A program made the position numbers and the translations under genes. This document shows positions 17,810-28,304 of a stretch of DNA of 64,000 bases, piece after piece; the first letter of the stretch is position 1, and the number at the start of each line of letters is the position of its first letter. The notes under the pieces were generated by a model that had not been told where the DNA came from, did not search any database, and was given only the letters and a program-made list of their open reading frames with translations. Origin of the DNA: Vibrio bivalvicida (lineage in GTDB: Bacteria; Pseudomonadota; Gammaproteobacteria; Enterobacterales; Vibrionaceae); NCBI RefSeq assembly GCF_001399455.2, contig NZ_LLEI02000032.1, positions 310,001-374,000 of the forward strand, in the 5' to 3' direction.

Positions 17810-18691
17810 ATGACGACAAACTCGATAACTTCTCCTCGCTGGCGACCAAGTGATCGTAGCCTAGAGATATTTACCAAGCTGCTGATGGCATTACTTGCTG
17901 TAGTCCTGATCGTTTCTGCGATTATGACCGTGTTCCCTTTCCTGTGGTCTGCACTGCTATCCACGCGTGATAGAACGGAGATCTTTGGCTCTGGGATCAG
18001 CTTCGCTATCGGCGACAGCTTAGCGGTTAACTACGCCAAGCTATTGGAAATAATGCCATTCTGGCAAGCGATGTTTAACTCAATCTACATCGCGTTTTTG
18101 GGCACTACGATTTCATTGCTGTTTTGTAGCATGGGTGGCTATGCGTTTGCTGTCTACAAGTTCAAAGGCAAAACCTTGCTGTTTGGTATGTTGGTCGGCT
18201 CGATGATGATCCCACCAGTGCTCAGTTTGATCCCCTACTTCATGATCGTCAAATTCCTTGGCTTGCTCGATAACCATCTAGCTGTGTGGCTGCCGTTTAC
18301 CACTACACCATTTGGTATTTTCCTGATGCGACAGCATGTGGTTGCGTCAGTCCCAAAGGAGTTGTTAGAAGCGGCTAAGCTCGATGGAGCAGGCGAGTTT
18401 AGAACCTACTGGAGTGTTGTTCTACCACTGATGAAACCCGCTCTAGCAACACTTGCTATCGTTCAATTCGTTTTCTTCTGGAACATGTTTATGCAGCCTC
18501 TGGTTGTACTCACTACTCCAGAAAACTATGTCATTACCCAAGCGCTACGCAGCGTCCAAGGTATCCCAAATACCCCTTGGGGAGCGGTCATGCTAGGTAC
18601 AACCATTTCGATTCTTCCACTGGTTGTCACTTATCTATTCGCGTCGAAACAAATGATTAGCGGCCTGACGTCAGGCGCTGTTAAAGGCTAA
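17810..18691 (+). CDS. ABC sugar transporter permease 2 (MalG-type)
   Basis: Start taken at ATG 17810, one base after the upstream permease stop; the frame extends into that gene but the ATG has GGAG upstream. The 293-residue product has several membrane helices (LLMALLAVVLIVSAIMTVFP near the start) and the EAA coupling loop (KELLEAAKLDGAGEFRTYWS). It pairs with the preceding permease in a CUT1-family importer. Confidence 0.93.
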   Translation: MTTNSITSPRWRPSDRSLEIFTKLLMALLAVVLIVSAIMTVFPFLWSALLSTRDRTEIFGSGISFAIGDSLAVNYAKLLEIMPFWQAMFNSIYIAFLGTTISLLFCSMGGYAFAVYKFKGKTLLFGMLVGSMMIPPVLSLIPYFMIVKFLGLLDNHLAVWLPFTTTPFGIFLMRQHVVASVPKELLEAAKLDGAGEFRTYWSVVLPLMKPALATLAIVQFVFFWNMFMQPLVVLTTPENYVITQALRSVQGIPNTPWGAVMLGTTISILPLVVTYLFASKQMISGLTSGAVKG

Positions 18692-18707
18692 AAAGGTTTA
18701 AATAACA

Positions 18708-20057
18708 ATGAATAAATTCCAACTTCCTACTGATTCTAAATTACGCAGCCCAGAATTCTTGTTTGGCGTCGCCACGTCTTCTTATCAGATTGAGGGTGGT
18801 GCTCAACTTGGTGGACGAAGCCCATCTATCTGGGACACCTTCTGCAATAAACCAGGTGCAGTAGATAACGCAGACAACGGCGATGTTGCCTGTGACCATT
18901 TCCATCTTTGGAAACAAGACATTGAGATGATTCAAGGGCTAGGTGTCGACGCATACCGACTGTCTATGGCATGGCCACGCATCATTCCTCAAGACGGTGT
19001 TGTCAATCAAGAAGGGCTAAAGTTCTATGAACAGATCATCGATGAATGTCACGCGCGGGGTTTAAAAGTCTTTGTCACCCTCTATCACTGGGACCTCCCT
19101 CAGTACCTTGAAGATAAAGGGGGCTGGCTGAACCGAGAAACCGCTTACAAATTTGAGCAGTACGCTAACATAGTCAGTGAGTACTTCGGCGATAAAATCG
19201 ACTCCTACGCTACGCTTAACGAACCGTTTTGCTCTTCGTATCTAGGTTATCGTTGGGGAATCCATGCGCCGGGTATTAAGGGCGAACGCGAGGGCTTTTT
19301 GTCGGCTCACCACCTAATGCTAGCTCATGGCTTAGCGATTCCTCACATGCGTAAGAATGCCCCTAACGCCATGCATGGTTGTGTGTTCAATGCCACACCA
19401 GCATACCCATTAAACGATAGCGATGTGGCTGCTGCCGAGTATTCAGATGCAGAAGGTTTCCACTGGTTTATGGACCCAGTACTGAAAGGCGAATATCCGC
19501 AGTTAGTTCTTGAGCGTCAATCTCACAATATGCCGATGATCTTAGAGGGCGATCTCGACATTATCCGCACCGACTTGGACTTTATCGGTATTAACTTCTA
19601 CACCCGCTGCGTAGTTCGCTTTGATGAAAATGGTGATATCAAAGACGTGCCTCAGTCAGAAAATGAACATACCTTTATCGGCTGGGAGATCTACCCACAA
19701 GCACTCACTGATCTACTACTCCGTCTTAACGACCGTTACGACAACCTGCCGCCACTTTACATCACTGAAAATGGGGCTGCAGGAGAAGACGATTGTATCA
19801 ATGGTGAAGTGAATGACACCCAACGTGTTAACTATTTCCAAGCACACTTAGAAGCGGTGGACAGCGCTATTAAATCTGGTGTCAACGTACAAGGCTACTT
19901 CGCATGGAGCCTAATGGATAACTTCGAGTGGGCATTTGGTTACAAGCAGCGTTTCGGTATTGTGCACGTTGAGTATGAAACCCAAAAACGTACGCTAAAA
20001 CAGAGCGCCATTGCTTACCGTAACATGCTACTTGAGCGCCGAGAGGAGAATGTGTAA
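18708..20057 (+). CDS. Glycoside hydrolase family 1 beta-glucosidase
   Basis: 449 residues, normal for GH1. The acid/base Glu is in [11 protein letters not shown] (about residue 166) and the nucleophile Glu in LYITENGAA (about residue 355); the N-terminal [15 protein letters not shown] and [14 protein letters not shown] segments are GH1 signatures. No signal peptide is present, so it hydrolyses imported beta-glucosides in the cytoplasm. Absence of a phospho-binding context and presence of an ABC importer argue for an unphosphorylated substrate. Its stop overlaps the ATPase start by one base. Confidence 0.93.
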   Translation: MNKFQLPTDSKLRSPEFLFGVATSSYQIEGGAQLGGRSPSIWDTFCNKPGAVDNADNGDVACDHFHLWKQDIEMIQGLGVDAYRLSMAWPRIIPQDGVVNQEGLKFYEQIIDECHARGLKVFVTLYHWDLPQYLEDKGGWLNRETAYKFEQYANIVSEYFGDKIDSYATLNEPFCSSYLGYRWGIHAPGIKGEREGFLSAHHLMLAHGLAIPHMRKNAPNAMHGCVFNATPAYPLNDSDVAAAEYSDAEGFHWFMDPVLKGEYPQLVLERQSHNMPMILEGDLDIIRTDLDFIGINFYTRCVVRFDENGDIKDVPQSENEHTFIGWEIYPQALTDLLLRLNDRYDNLPPLYITENGAAGEDDCINGEVNDTQRVNYFQAHLEAVDSAIKSGVNVQGYFAWSLMDNFEWAFGYKQRFGIVHVEYETQKRTLKQSAIAYRNMLLERREENV

Positions 20058-21151
20058 TGGCTAAAGTTGAATTCAAAAACATTAAGAAGTCTTACGACGA
20101 TGTCGAGGTAGTGAAACACTTCGATTTCACCGTCAACGATGGTGAGTTTGTGGTTTTCCTCGGTCCATCTGGTTGCGGCAAGTCAACCACGCTGCGCATG
20201 CTGGCTGGCCTAGAAAGCATCACTGCTGGCGAGATACTTGTTGGCGATAAGCTGATGAATAAAATCGATGCTAAAGATAGAGACTTAGCGATGGTATTCC
20301 AGAGCTATGCACTTTACCCACATATGACGGTATACGAAAATATCGCCTTTGCTCTCAAGCTCAAAGGCATGGCAAAAAGCCAGATTGATGTTGAAGTGCG
20401 TAAAGCAGCAAAAATGTTGGAACTAGAGCCACTTCTAGATCGCAAACCTAAAGAACTTTCTGGTGGACAGCGTCAGCGAGTTGCAATGGGTCGAGCTATG
20501 GTCCGTACACCTAAAGTATTCTTGTTTGATGAGCCACTTTCAAACTTAGATGCTAAGCTGCGTGGTACCATGCGCGAAGAGATCAAGCAGCTTCATCGAG
20601 AACTACAAACAACCACTATCTACGTCACCCATGACCAAATAGAAGCCATGACACTTGCTGATCGTATTGTCATTCTTAAAGATGGCTATGTCGCACAGGT
20701 GGGCACACCAACACAAGTGTTCCAGCAGCCTGCTAATAAGTTTGTTGCCCAGTTCATTGGTAACCCATCGATGAACATGCTTGACGCACAATTAGTTGGC
20801 GATGAAGGCAATTGGCAGATAGAGCTTGGTGATGTTCGCATCCCGCTTCCACAGCGTTTCCACGCGCATGCCTCTAAAAATCTGGCACTTCACTTCGGTG
20901 TTAGGCCAACGGATATCCATCTGCGTGCCGAACAGGTGGACCACGATCGAGTTTTGCCACTGCCGGTCAAGATCAAGGACAAAGAACTGCTAGGCGCAAG
21001 CATACTGCTAAAAACCGAAATTGCGGGGCAACCACTGATGGTAGAAACACAAGCGGCGGAAGTTGATGTCAGTGAACTGACTCTGTATCTCGATTTAGAT
21101 GCGGTTCATCTGTTTGATGCCTTGAGTGAAAATTCACTGGCCACCTTCTAA
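20057..21151 (+). CDS. ABC sugar transporter ATP-binding protein (MalK/UgpC/MsmK type)
   Basis: 364 residues. Walker [10 protein letters not shown] (about residue 37), Q loop, signature [14 protein letters not shown], Walker [17 protein letters not shown] and switch His in YVTHDQ are all intact. The C-terminal 120 residues are the TOBE/regulatory region ([11 protein letters not shown]). It energises the permeases encoded upstream. The ATG overlaps the beta-glucosidase stop (TAATG), so translation is coupled. It is the last gene of the operon. Confidence 0.94.
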   Translation: MAKVEFKNIKKSYDDVEVVKHFDFTVNDGEFVVFLGPSGCGKSTTLRMLAGLESITAGEILVGDKLMNKIDAKDRDLAMVFQSYALYPHMTVYENIAFALKLKGMAKSQIDVEVRKAAKMLELEPLLDRKPKELSGGQRQRVAMGRAMVRTPKVFLFDEPLSNLDAKLRGTMREEIKQLHRELQTTTIYVTHDQIEAMTLADRIVILKDGYVAQVGTPTQVFQQPANKFVAQFIGNPSMNMLDAQLVGDEGNWQIELGDVRIPLPQRFHAHASKNLALHFGVRPTDIHLRAEQVDHDRVLPLPVKIKDKELLGASILLKTEIAGQPLMVETQAAEVDVSELTLYLDLDAVHLFDALSENSLATF

Positions 21152-21162
21152 TAGCATGAGTA

Positions 21163-21187
21163 AGCCGATGCTCACTTAGCATCGGCT
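21163..21187 (+). terminator. Hairpin after the ABC ATPase gene
   Basis: Perfect ten-base-pair stem AGCCGATGCT/AGCATCGGCT with loop CACTT, twelve bases after the stop. A T run is lacking, so termination may be weak or Rho-assisted. Confidence 0.5.
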
Positions 21188-21280
21188 GATTAATAGACCT
21201 CTCACTTCCCTATCAGCTGTATTGAGCTCTGACTGGGTGTTTTCTATATTCAGTATTTGGCTTGCTTTGTTGTTGGTTCG

Positions 21281-22300
21281 ATGAAATCAAAAAAGAAGAA
21301 TAAATCCCCCTCTATCTATGATGTCGCCAAACTTGCTGGCGTCTCACCCAGTACTGTTTCACGTTTTCTCAATCGGACAACTTACGTCTCTGATGAAAAA
21401 AGTTACAACATTGAGCAAGCAATAAAAACACTGGGCTATAAGCCTAACTACACCATGAATCAGGGCAGCAACACGCGTTCCATGACCATCGGCGTTCTGG
21501 TGCAAAACCCCGAAAGCCCGCATACGAGCCGTATTCTGAATGACATGGAGAAAGTCCTCAATGCACAAGGCTACTCTCTGGTTATCGCGACCGGACACTG
21601 GAAAAACAAACTTGAATCACATGCTCTAGACTACTTGTCTAAAAGTAATGTCGATGGCGTCATCATTGTCACTGGCAGCCTCACAGAGAAGCAAATCCTT
21701 GAATATGCAGAAAACATCCCTGTTGTCGCCGTTGGCTATGATGTGATTGGCGATCGCGTGCGCTGCGTTAACATCGATAACGTACTTGGTGGTTACATGG
21801 CGACCTTGCACCTACTTCAACAAGGTCACTTAAACATTGCCCATATTAAAGGCCTGCTCAACCAACCAGACGCGGTCGCACGCTTTGTCGGCTACAAGAA
21901 AGCTTTGCAAGAGGCAGGAATCAAGGTTCAGCCAAAACTGATTAAACAAGGCGACTTCAGCAGTGAATGTGGCTATCAACTGACTAAGGAATTGATTGAA
22001 TCTAAGAGTCACTTCAGCGCCATTTTCGCTGCCAATGACCAAACAGCCTATGGGGCGATAAAAGCCCTGCATGACCACGGTTATCGAGTACCAGAAGATA
22101 TCTCAGTGGTAGGCTTTGATGATCTTCCGACCTCATTTTACTTTACCCCTGCGCTCACCACGATGCGTCAACCCGTTGAAGAAGTCGGTGTTGTCTGTGC
22201 TGAGTCAATTCTTAACTTGTTAAGTGGCAATAGACATGAAGTTCGCCTGCCACCTATCGAGCTTATTATCAGGCAATCGACCAAGTCCCTTTACCGCTAG
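21281..22300 (+). CDS. Second LacI-family transcriptional regulator
   Basis: Start set at ATG 21281; an upstream in-frame TTG is less plausible. The 339-residue product has the helix-turn-helix SIYDVAKLAGVSPSTVSRFL and a sugar-sensing domain (MTIGVLVQNPESPHTSRILN; FSAIFAANDQTAYGAIKAL; SVVGFDDLPTSFYFTPALT). It follows the uptake operon on the same strand at 130 bases and probably has its own promoter. Two LacI regulators in one locus could answer to different sugars or regulate porin and operon separately. Confidence 0.92.
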   Translation: MKSKKKNKSPSIYDVAKLAGVSPSTVSRFLNRTTYVSDEKSYNIEQAIKTLGYKPNYTMNQGSNTRSMTIGVLVQNPESPHTSRILNDMEKVLNAQGYSLVIATGHWKNKLESHALDYLSKSNVDGVIIVTGSLTEKQILEYAENIPVVAVGYDVIGDRVRCVNIDNVLGGYMATLHLLQQGHLNIAHIKGLLNQPDAVARFVGYKKALQEAGIKVQPKLIKQGDFSSECGYQLTKELIESKSHFSAIFAANDQTAYGAIKALHDHGYRVPEDISVVGFDDLPTSFYFTPALTTMRQPVEEVGVVCAESILNLLSGNRHEVRLPPIELIIRQSTKSLYR

Positions 22301-22350
22301 CTTTCTGATATTCTTCAACAAACACTCTGAGAATATCTAAAGGACTTGCT

Positions 22351-23031
22351 ATGAAAACTGTTCTAATCACCGGAGCTAACCGTGGTATAGGATTAAGCTT
22401 AGCGAAAAACTATCTTGCTCAAGGCTGGCAAGTTCACGCAACTTATCGTTCAGAGAGTAGTTCGCCGGAGCTTCTGGAGTTGGAAGGGAACAACCTAACC
22501 TGTCACCCATTAGATGTAACGGATTACCAAGGACTGAGTGAATTTGCTAACGCGCTACCTGCTATCGATCTGCTAATCAACAACGCAGGCTACTACGGGC
22601 CGAAAGGTTATGGCTTTGGTAACACCGATGTTGATGAATGGCGAAAAGTGCTTGAAATCAACACCATTGCACCGTTGAAACTGGTGGAGACTTTATACCC
22701 TAACCTGCAAAAAGGACAGCTAAAGAAAATTGCTTGCCTCTCGTCTAAAGTCGGCAGCATGACTGAGAATACTTCAGGTGGTGGCTACATTTACCGCTCG
22801 TCAAAAGCGGCCCTCAACTCTGTAGTCAAAAGCTTAAGCAACGATCTGACAGCTGAAGGTTTTACCGTGTTAGCACTTCACCCAGGCTGGGTACAAACTG
22901 AAATGGGCGGGCCTAATGCGTTGATTGATACCGACACTTCCGCAAAGGGTTTAATCAAAGTGATTGAACAAACAGATCAAGCATGTTCTGGTGAGTTTAT
23001 TAACTACAATGGTGATCGTTTACCTTGGTAA
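22351..23031 (+). CDS. Short-chain dehydrogenase/reductase family protein
   Basis: 226 residues. Nucleotide-binding TGANRGIG near the N-terminus, LLINNAGYYG in the middle, and catalytic Ser and Tyr-x3-Lys (ACLSSKVGS; YIYRSSKAALN) make it a classical SDR of the CsgA/YciK-like type. It should use NAD(P)H on a carbonyl substrate; which one is not evident. AAAGGAC precedes the ATG. The following gap to 23206 has no gene. Confidence 0.88.
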   Translation: MKTVLITGANRGIGLSLAKNYLAQGWQVHATYRSESSSPELLELEGNNLTCHPLDVTDYQGLSEFANALPAIDLLINNAGYYGPKGYGFGNTDVDEWRKVLEINTIAPLKLVETLYPNLQKGQLKKIACLSSKVGSMTENTSGGGYIYRSSKAALNSVVKSLSNDLTAEGFTVLALHPGWVQTEMGGPNALIDTDTSAKGLIKVIEQTDQACSGEFINYNGDRLPW

Positions 23032-23206
23032 TCCACACGTGAACCACTTACTGGTTTAATAAAAATTCCCAAAAACACTAAGTATCAAATGAACTACGCT
23101 TTAAGACAAATTTGATACTTTTTGTTGATTAAAATTGCTGTTCTTTCCTTAATCTGAATTGGCTTAACGCTATTAGATAAACAGATTAAAAATAAGGAAA
23201 GTCACA

Positions 23207-23755
23207 ATGAAGACGATCAAACAACAACTTGGTTTCACAATACTATCTATTGCTAGCATCGCTTTTTCTGGCGTAGCTAGTGCACTTCAAATCTATAGTG
23301 ATGACATTCAAGAAGGCCATCCGATGGCTAAGACCTTTGAATATTCCGGTTGGGGGTGCACAGGAGATAACTTATCGCCTCAACTGAGTTGGAAGGATAT
23401 CCCGGAAGGTACAAAAAGCTTTGCAATTACGGCCTACGATCCTGATGCGCCAACAGAAAGCGGCTTTTGGCATTGGATTGCATTAGATGTTCCAGTGAAA
23501 ACAACTCAACTGCCAAGAGGTGTAAACATCACTGAGCTTGGTGGTCAGGAAGTTAGTATAGATTATGGTTCTGCTGGATTTGGAGGTGCATGTCCTCCTG
23601 TTGCAGACGGTATGCACCGTTACCAATTTACAGTGTGGGCTCTGCCAAAAGCAAAACTCGGACTCGATAAAAACACACCAGCTGCTGTCGTTGGGTTTAC
23701 CCTTAATAGTATTGCATTAGACAAAGCAACCTTGACCGCAACATACACCCGTTAA
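23207..23755 (+). CDS. Secreted YbhB/YbcL-type PEBP family protein
   Basis: 182 residues: a signal peptide to about residue 25 (IAFSGVASA), then the phosphatidylethanolamine-binding-protein fold of the bacterial YbhB/YbcL group: CTGDNLSPQLSWKDIPEGTK, AYDPDAPTESGFWHWIALDV, and YQFTVWALPKAKL. The ligand-site DPDAP and HW motifs are intact. The family has no settled biochemical role in bacteria. It is 16 bases upstream of an AraC-type gene, which may share its transcript. Confidence 0.88.
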   Translation: MKTIKQQLGFTILSIASIAFSGVASALQIYSDDIQEGHPMAKTFEYSGWGCTGDNLSPQLSWKDIPEGTKSFAITAYDPDAPTESGFWHWIALDVPVKTTQLPRGVNITELGGQEVSIDYGSAGFGGACPPVADGMHRYQFTVWALPKAKLGLDKNTPAAVVGFTLNSIALDKATLTATYTR

Positions 23756-23771
23756 ACAGTCAGGAGAAGTG

Positions 23772-24584
23772 ATGAATCACGTATATCAAATTGCAACATT
23801 TAGAGCTCAGCATTCACAAAAACTGCGCAATGTGACGATTCACTCTCCAAGCATTATTCAAATCATTTCGGGCAGTAAACGGCTATTTCAGAGTGATAGC
23901 ACTATCGCTCTGTCTTCGACAAAACTACTGCTTTGTGAGGGTTCATCGCGTTTTAGCTTCGAAAACCTTCCTGAGCAAGGCGCTTTTCTCTCACGGATGT
24001 TTAGCTTTCATTCCCCACCAAAACAAGACTTGATTCAACTTAGTCAGCAAAAAATGAGGGCAGAGGACCTACCCTGGATAGAAAAAGATAAGGCTATTGA
24101 ACAGACACTAAATGTACTCTATTCCCTCGACTTGTCACACATGAGCACCGACACTCAACATCTTTGGCTTGCCCCCTTGTATCAGCTACTGGCTGAACGT
24201 GGCGTTCTCCATCATCTGTTCATAAACCAACAGGCTTCCTTTCGCGAGCAACTTACTCGATATCTCTCACTTTCACCCAGCGAAGCTCACTCTTTAGAGG
24301 AGGTGGCCAGCCATTTTGCGATTAGTCGAGCAACCTGCCTTCGCCGACTGAAGAAAGAAGGGCTTCAATACAGAGAAGTTCTCAGTGATGTAAGACTTAA
24401 TCACGCCCTTAGCTTAATGCAAGCACAGTCATGGAGTGTACTGCAACTAGCTTATATGTGCGGTTATAAGTCTGAGCAACGCTTCAGCCAGCGCTTTCGC
24501 TCTAAGTTTGGTTTGACACCAACTGATTATATGCGAACAATTCGCAGCAATGCTGAACCCTCACAGAGTCTAGTAGAGCATTAA
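23772..24584 (+). CDS. AraC-family transcriptional regulator
   Basis: Start set at ATG 23772 with AGGAG upstream; a GTG one codon earlier is also in frame. 270-271 residues. The C-terminal third carries the double helix-turn-helix: SLEEVASHFAISRATCLRRL, then SWSVLQLAYMCGYKSEQRFS and FRSKFGLTPTDYMR. The N-terminal part has no recognisable sugar-cupin motif. Targets are unknown; the neighbouring PEBP gene is the obvious candidate. Confidence 0.9.
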   Translation: MNHVYQIATFRAQHSQKLRNVTIHSPSIIQIISGSKRLFQSDSTIALSSTKLLLCEGSSRFSFENLPEQGAFLSRMFSFHSPPKQDLIQLSQQKMRAEDLPWIEKDKAIEQTLNVLYSLDLSHMSTDTQHLWLAPLYQLLAERGVLHHLFINQQASFREQLTRYLSLSPSEAHSLEEVASHFAISRATCLRRLKKEGLQYREVLSDVRLNHALSLMQAQSWSVLQLAYMCGYKSEQRFSQRFRSKFGLTPTDYMRTIRSNAEPSQSLVEH

Positions 24585-24585
24585 C

Positions 24586-25563
24586 ATGGTAAGAGCGCAT
24601 TCACTCATGCTCATACCCACTTTGTTCGCGCTAACAGCCTGCCAAGCGGATAGCCCAAGTATTTTTTTTGACGATTACCTGACTCGCGTTGCTCGAGTAC
24701 AAGACGCACCTGAGGTAGGCAAAGAGTCTGACAGTTACACCAACCTGCCACGAAAACGCGATTTATACGTCGAAATACCGCCAGTCTCTATCGGTTTACT
24801 CGAGAGTTATCAATTACGGCAGTGCGGTCTATTCAATCTGATTGCGGAGAAGAACTCCGTTTTAGGTAAGGTTGCCGATGAGTTTCGTAACTACGACTAT
24901 CAACGTGCTTTACTAGACGGCTTATCTCGCTGTTTAAATAGTGACAAATTAGACCAAGAGCTCACGCTAAAACTAGCAGATATTGAGCAGAAAAAGCGAC
25001 CTCAACTGTCGCTGCACCAATGGAACTTGGTGTTCGCCAGTGATACGATGCAAAAACAGTTACAGGGCTATCAGTGGTTGGAGGCCAATCTTGGTCAAAC
25101 GGTTCTGGAAGTCAGTCAAGCCCTAAAGGTTTTGCAGCTCGCCTCTTACAGCTCAAACAGCCAAGTCATTGAGGTACAAGAAGTACTAGAGAAAAGCCCA
25201 ATTGTTGGTGACCTAAATTACTCTCTTGCGATGGCAACCACTAAACTAAACCAGGTCACTCGACAACTCTCAGAATATGACCATCGCATCATTTGCGCGA
25301 CAAATCGTGATAGCACTAAGTTCAAATATCTAAACAATGTCTTTGAACAGCAATTTGTGGGTAAAGTGCAACCCTATATGGCTCAACTCGACGGCTACTA
25401 TCAGACCCTGTCATCAAACCTAAGTCTGCTTGACCCCAAGCCAAACATTCATAGCTATGTGTACCCACTAAAGAAGCACCATGTGGAGTTTCGTCAAGCT
25501 ATACGCCGTCATGTCGATTATTGGCAACAACTATTTAAACGCTGTGGGCGCAAAGTAGGTTGA
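24586..25563 (+). CDS. DUF3080 family lipoprotein
   Basis: 325 residues. A lipoprotein signal peptide ends at LTACQ (Cys about residue 19), so it is a membrane-anchored periplasmic protein. The body (VARVQDAPEVGKESDSYTNLPRKRDL, LLESYQLRQCGLFNLIAEKN) matches my memory of the DUF3080 family of marine gammaproteobacteria, often next to topB as here. No catalytic motif is evident. It begins one base after the AraC stop. Confidence 0.75.
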   Translation: MVRAHSLMLIPTLFALTACQADSPSIFFDDYLTRVARVQDAPEVGKESDSYTNLPRKRDLYVEIPPVSIGLLESYQLRQCGLFNLIAEKNSVLGKVADEFRNYDYQRALLDGLSRCLNSDKLDQELTLKLADIEQKKRPQLSLHQWNLVFASDTMQKQLQGYQWLEANLGQTVLEVSQALKVLQLASYSSNSQVIEVQEVLEKSPIVGDLNYSLAMATTKLNQVTRQLSEYDHRIICATNRDSTKFKYLNNVFEQQFVGKVQPYMAQLDGYYQTLSSNLSLLDPKPNIHSYVYPLKKHHVEFRQAIRRHVDYWQQLFKRCGRKVG

Positions 25564-25590
25564 TACCAAGCAGTATAACTATCTGAACAC

Positions 25591-27564
25591 CTATTTATCC
25601 CGATTGGTATAAGACTTTTTAGATGTTGACTTGGCGGAAGATTTCTTACGATAGCCACCTTTTTTGCGCTTGTATGCCGGGCGCTCTACTTTAGGTAGGT
25701 GACGTAAAGACTCAGGAACCTCTCCGCTACGAACTTGATGCATCAAACCATCAATTCGCTGCTGGAGTTCGTGCATAAAAGGTTGATAGGCTTGGTTACG
25801 CTCCGCCATACCCTGCAACTGGTGTTCCCAATTTGCTGTCATATCTGGAAAGGTCGATTCAGATGGCAGTGCATGAATCAAGCCTCTTCCAGCAGGTGTA
25901 CTGAGAATAGACTTGCCTTGGCGCTGCAATAATTGGCGCTTAAACAGAGTATCAAGGATGCCTGCACGCGTCGCTTCTGTCCCTAAGCCATCGGTCTCTT
26001 TGAGTATTTTTTTCAGCTCTTTGTCTTCCACAAAACGGGCAATCCCCGTCATCGCCTGAAGTAATGTCGCTTCAGTAAAATGTTTCGGAGGCTCTGTCTT
26101 ACGGTCTTTAATCTCACCTTCTCGGCAGGTTAGAACGCTCCCTTCAGGTAAAGGAGGAACCGCATCAACACTTGCGTCTTCATCATCAACTTTACCCATC
26201 AGTTCTTTCCAGCCTGCCGATACAAGCTGACGCCCCTTGGCAATGAAGGTTCCTCCTGCGATATCAAATACCAGCTTGGCTTCTGCATACACTGCCGCCG
26301 GATAGAACTGCATCAAATATTGGCGCGCAATCTGCTGATAAATCTTCATCTCATTGCCAGACAGCCCATTCACTGAAGTCTTTTTCGGCGTCGGGATAAT
26401 CGCATGGTGAGCATCGACTTTTTTATCATTCCATGCTTTGGATTTAAGGCTCAGATTCGCCCCTGATACTGCACTGCCAAGCTCCTTGGCATTGTTACCA
26501 ATCGCATCACAAACGCTACTCGCTTGGGAATAATGCTCCATCGGTAAATAGCGACAATCAGAACGTGGGTAGGTGATCAGCTTGTGCTTTTCATACAACG
26601 ACTGACAAGTATCAAGCACCTGCTGCGCACTCATACCAAATCGCTTTGCAGCATCAATTTGTAGAGCAGATAACGAATATGGCAGTGGCGCTGATTGCTT
26701 GGTTTTCTTATGCTCCGACTCAACGACTTTTGCTGGTTGGTTGGCTATTCGGTTTGCGACATTTTCCACCAGCTTACGATTGAGGACTCTCCCCTCTTCG
26801 TCTTGCCATGGTTTACACGCGTCACTCGGTTTCCAACGAGCGCGTATATCAAACGCGCTTGAGCCATCTTGATACGGGATGAGGGCGTGAAGAGTAAAAT
26901 AATCACGAGGGATAAAGTTCTCTATATCTTCATCACGGCGCACCACTAAGCCAAGCACTGGAGTTTGTACTCGACCTACCGACAAGACGCCTTGATAGCC
27001 AGCCTTCTGTCCAAGTAGCGTATAGGCGCGAGACATATTCATACCATACAACCAGTCTGCTCTAGACCGCGCTAAAGCAGAAACAGACAGCGGAACAAAT
27101 TCACGGTTGCTGCGCATTTGATTTAAGGCGCGCTTGACCGCTGGCAAGTTCAAATCGCTAATCAGCAAACGCTGGGTCGCTTCTTTTTTAGTTTTGCTTA
27201 CCTTACAGTAATCGAGTACCTCATCCACCAGCAATTGCCCTTCTCTATCAGGGTCTCCGGCATGAATGACTTGCTGCGACTCTTTTAGCAGTTTTCTTAC
27301 TACAGTGAGTTGCTTACTGGAGGACTTGCGAGGTCTTAACTGCCATTGTTCCGGGACAATTGGCAAGTCAGCTAGATTCCACTTTTTATAGCGCTCATCA
27401 TAAGCGTCTGGTTCGACTTGCTCCAACAAGTGTCCAATGCACCAAGTGACAATATCGCCATTACCGCAACGAATAAAGCCTTGGTCATTTTTCTTTGGTC
27501 CGGGCAGCGCAGCGGCAATTGCGCGGCCAAGGCTTGGTTTTTCAGCAATAAAGAGACGAGACAT
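25591..27564 (-). CDS. topB: DNA topoisomerase III
   Basis: Start set at ATG 27564 giving [16 protein letters not shown], the normal TopB N-terminus; the frame extends 11 codons upstream but into the preceding hairpin. 657 residues. The TOPRIM acidic motif ([19 protein letters not shown]), the active-site Tyr in [14 protein letters not shown], and HHAIIPT identify a type IA topoisomerase. TopB decatenates DNA during replication and recombination. The Lys/Ser-rich tail (about the last 25 residues) probably binds nucleic acid. Confidence 0.96.
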   Translation of the reverse strand: MSRLFIAEKPSLGRAIAAALPGPKKNDQGFIRCGNGDIVTWCIGHLLEQVEPDAYDERYKKWNLADLPIVPEQWQLRPRKSSSKQLTVVRKLLKESQQVIHAGDPDREGQLLVDEVLDYCKVSKTKKEATQRLLISDLNLPAVKRALNQMRSNREFVPLSVSALARSRADWLYGMNMSRAYTLLGQKAGYQGVLSVGRVQTPVLGLVVRRDEDIENFIPRDYFTLHALIPYQDGSSAFDIRARWKPSDACKPWQDEEGRVLNRKLVENVANRIANQPAKVVESEHKKTKQSAPLPYSLSALQIDAAKRFGMSAQQVLDTCQSLYEKHKLITYPRSDCRYLPMEHYSQASSVCDAIGNNAKELGSAVSGANLSLKSKAWNDKKVDAHHAIIPTPKKTSVNGLSGNEMKIYQQIARQYLMQFYPAAVYAEAKLVFDIAGGTFIAKGRQLVSAGWKELMGKVDDEDASVDAVPPLPEGSVLTCREGEIKDRKTEPPKHFTEATLLQAMTGIARFVEDKELKKILKETDGLGTEATRAGILDTLFKRQLLQRQGKSILSTPAGRGLIHALPSESTFPDMTANWEHQLQGMAERNQAYQPFMHELQQRIDGLMHQVRSGEVPESLRHLPKVERPAYKRKKGGYRKKSSAKSTSKKSYTNRDK

Positions 27565-27587
27565 AAAATAGGGCAAGACAGATACAA

Positions 27588-27617
27588 TAAGGGCCACATT
27601 ATCGAATGTGGCCCTTA
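27588..27617 (-). terminator. Hairpin terminator between grxD and topB
   Basis: Perfect 13-base-pair stem TAAGGGCCACATT/AATGTGGCCCTTA with a four-base loop. On the minus strand it is followed by TTGTATC, so it most likely ends the grxD transcript. Confidence 0.7.
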
Positions 27618-27673
27618 CAAATCAAGAAAAACTGTAAATTTAAACAGTATTTGTCATATTCATATAGTGCAGA

Positions 27674-28009
27674 TTACTCTTCGCTGGTTCCTGCACGTTC
27701 AGCCGCTTCTTTGACAAGTGGCTGAAGTTCACCCTTTTGGAACATTTCGATGATAATGTCACAACCACCGACTAGCTCACCTTCAACCCAAAGCTGTGGG
27801 AAGGTTGGCCACTGTGCGTAAGCAGGCAGCTCTGCACGAATGTCTGGGTTTTGCAGGATATCTACATAGGCAAATTTCTCACCACAAGCCATTAGTGCTT
27901 GCGCCGCTTGTGAAGAGAAACCGCAGCTAGGTAGTTTAGGCGAGCCTTTCATATACAGAAGGATCGAGTTTTCTGCGATTTGTTGTTTGATTTTATCGAT
28001 AGTTTCCAT
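27674..28009 (-). CDS. grxD: Monothiol glutaredoxin (Grx4)
   Basis: 111 residues, the Grx4 size. The monothiol active site CGFS is at about residue 29 (PKLPSCGFSSQAAQAL), with the WPTFPQLWVEGELVGGCDI glutathione-binding segment. Grx4 carries and delivers [2Fe-2S] clusters in the cytoplasm and interacts with BolA-type proteins. Ribosome-binding AGAGGAAGC precedes the start. Divergent from sodB over a 295-base gap in which I see no gene. Confidence 0.96.
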   Translation of the reverse strand: METIDKIKQQIAENSILLYMKGSPKLPSCGFSSQAAQALMACGEKFAYVDILQNPDIRAELPAYAQWPTFPQLWVEGELVGGCDIIIEMFQKGELQPLVKEAAERAGTSEE

Positions 28010-28304
28010 TGCTTCCTCTTAGATGGAGTTACGGCAAGTAATCCGGATATTCTAAACCATTAGCACAGAATAAAAAGCCTATTATGTATAAGGTTATATC
28101 CTTTAAACGATTTAAGAGATTAAGCTGATAGAAAATTTTCATATAGAAATGCTGCGGCCAAGCTTTTAATAAAGTAAAAACTTGCTAAACTATAGCGCAA
28201 GTCAGCAAATCGACCATGGTTGGCATTTAGCTAGCTATGAATAATAAATAACACTGGAAGCAATCGAGAGGGGTAACCCTTTCATATAAATGGAGAATCG
28301 AGCA

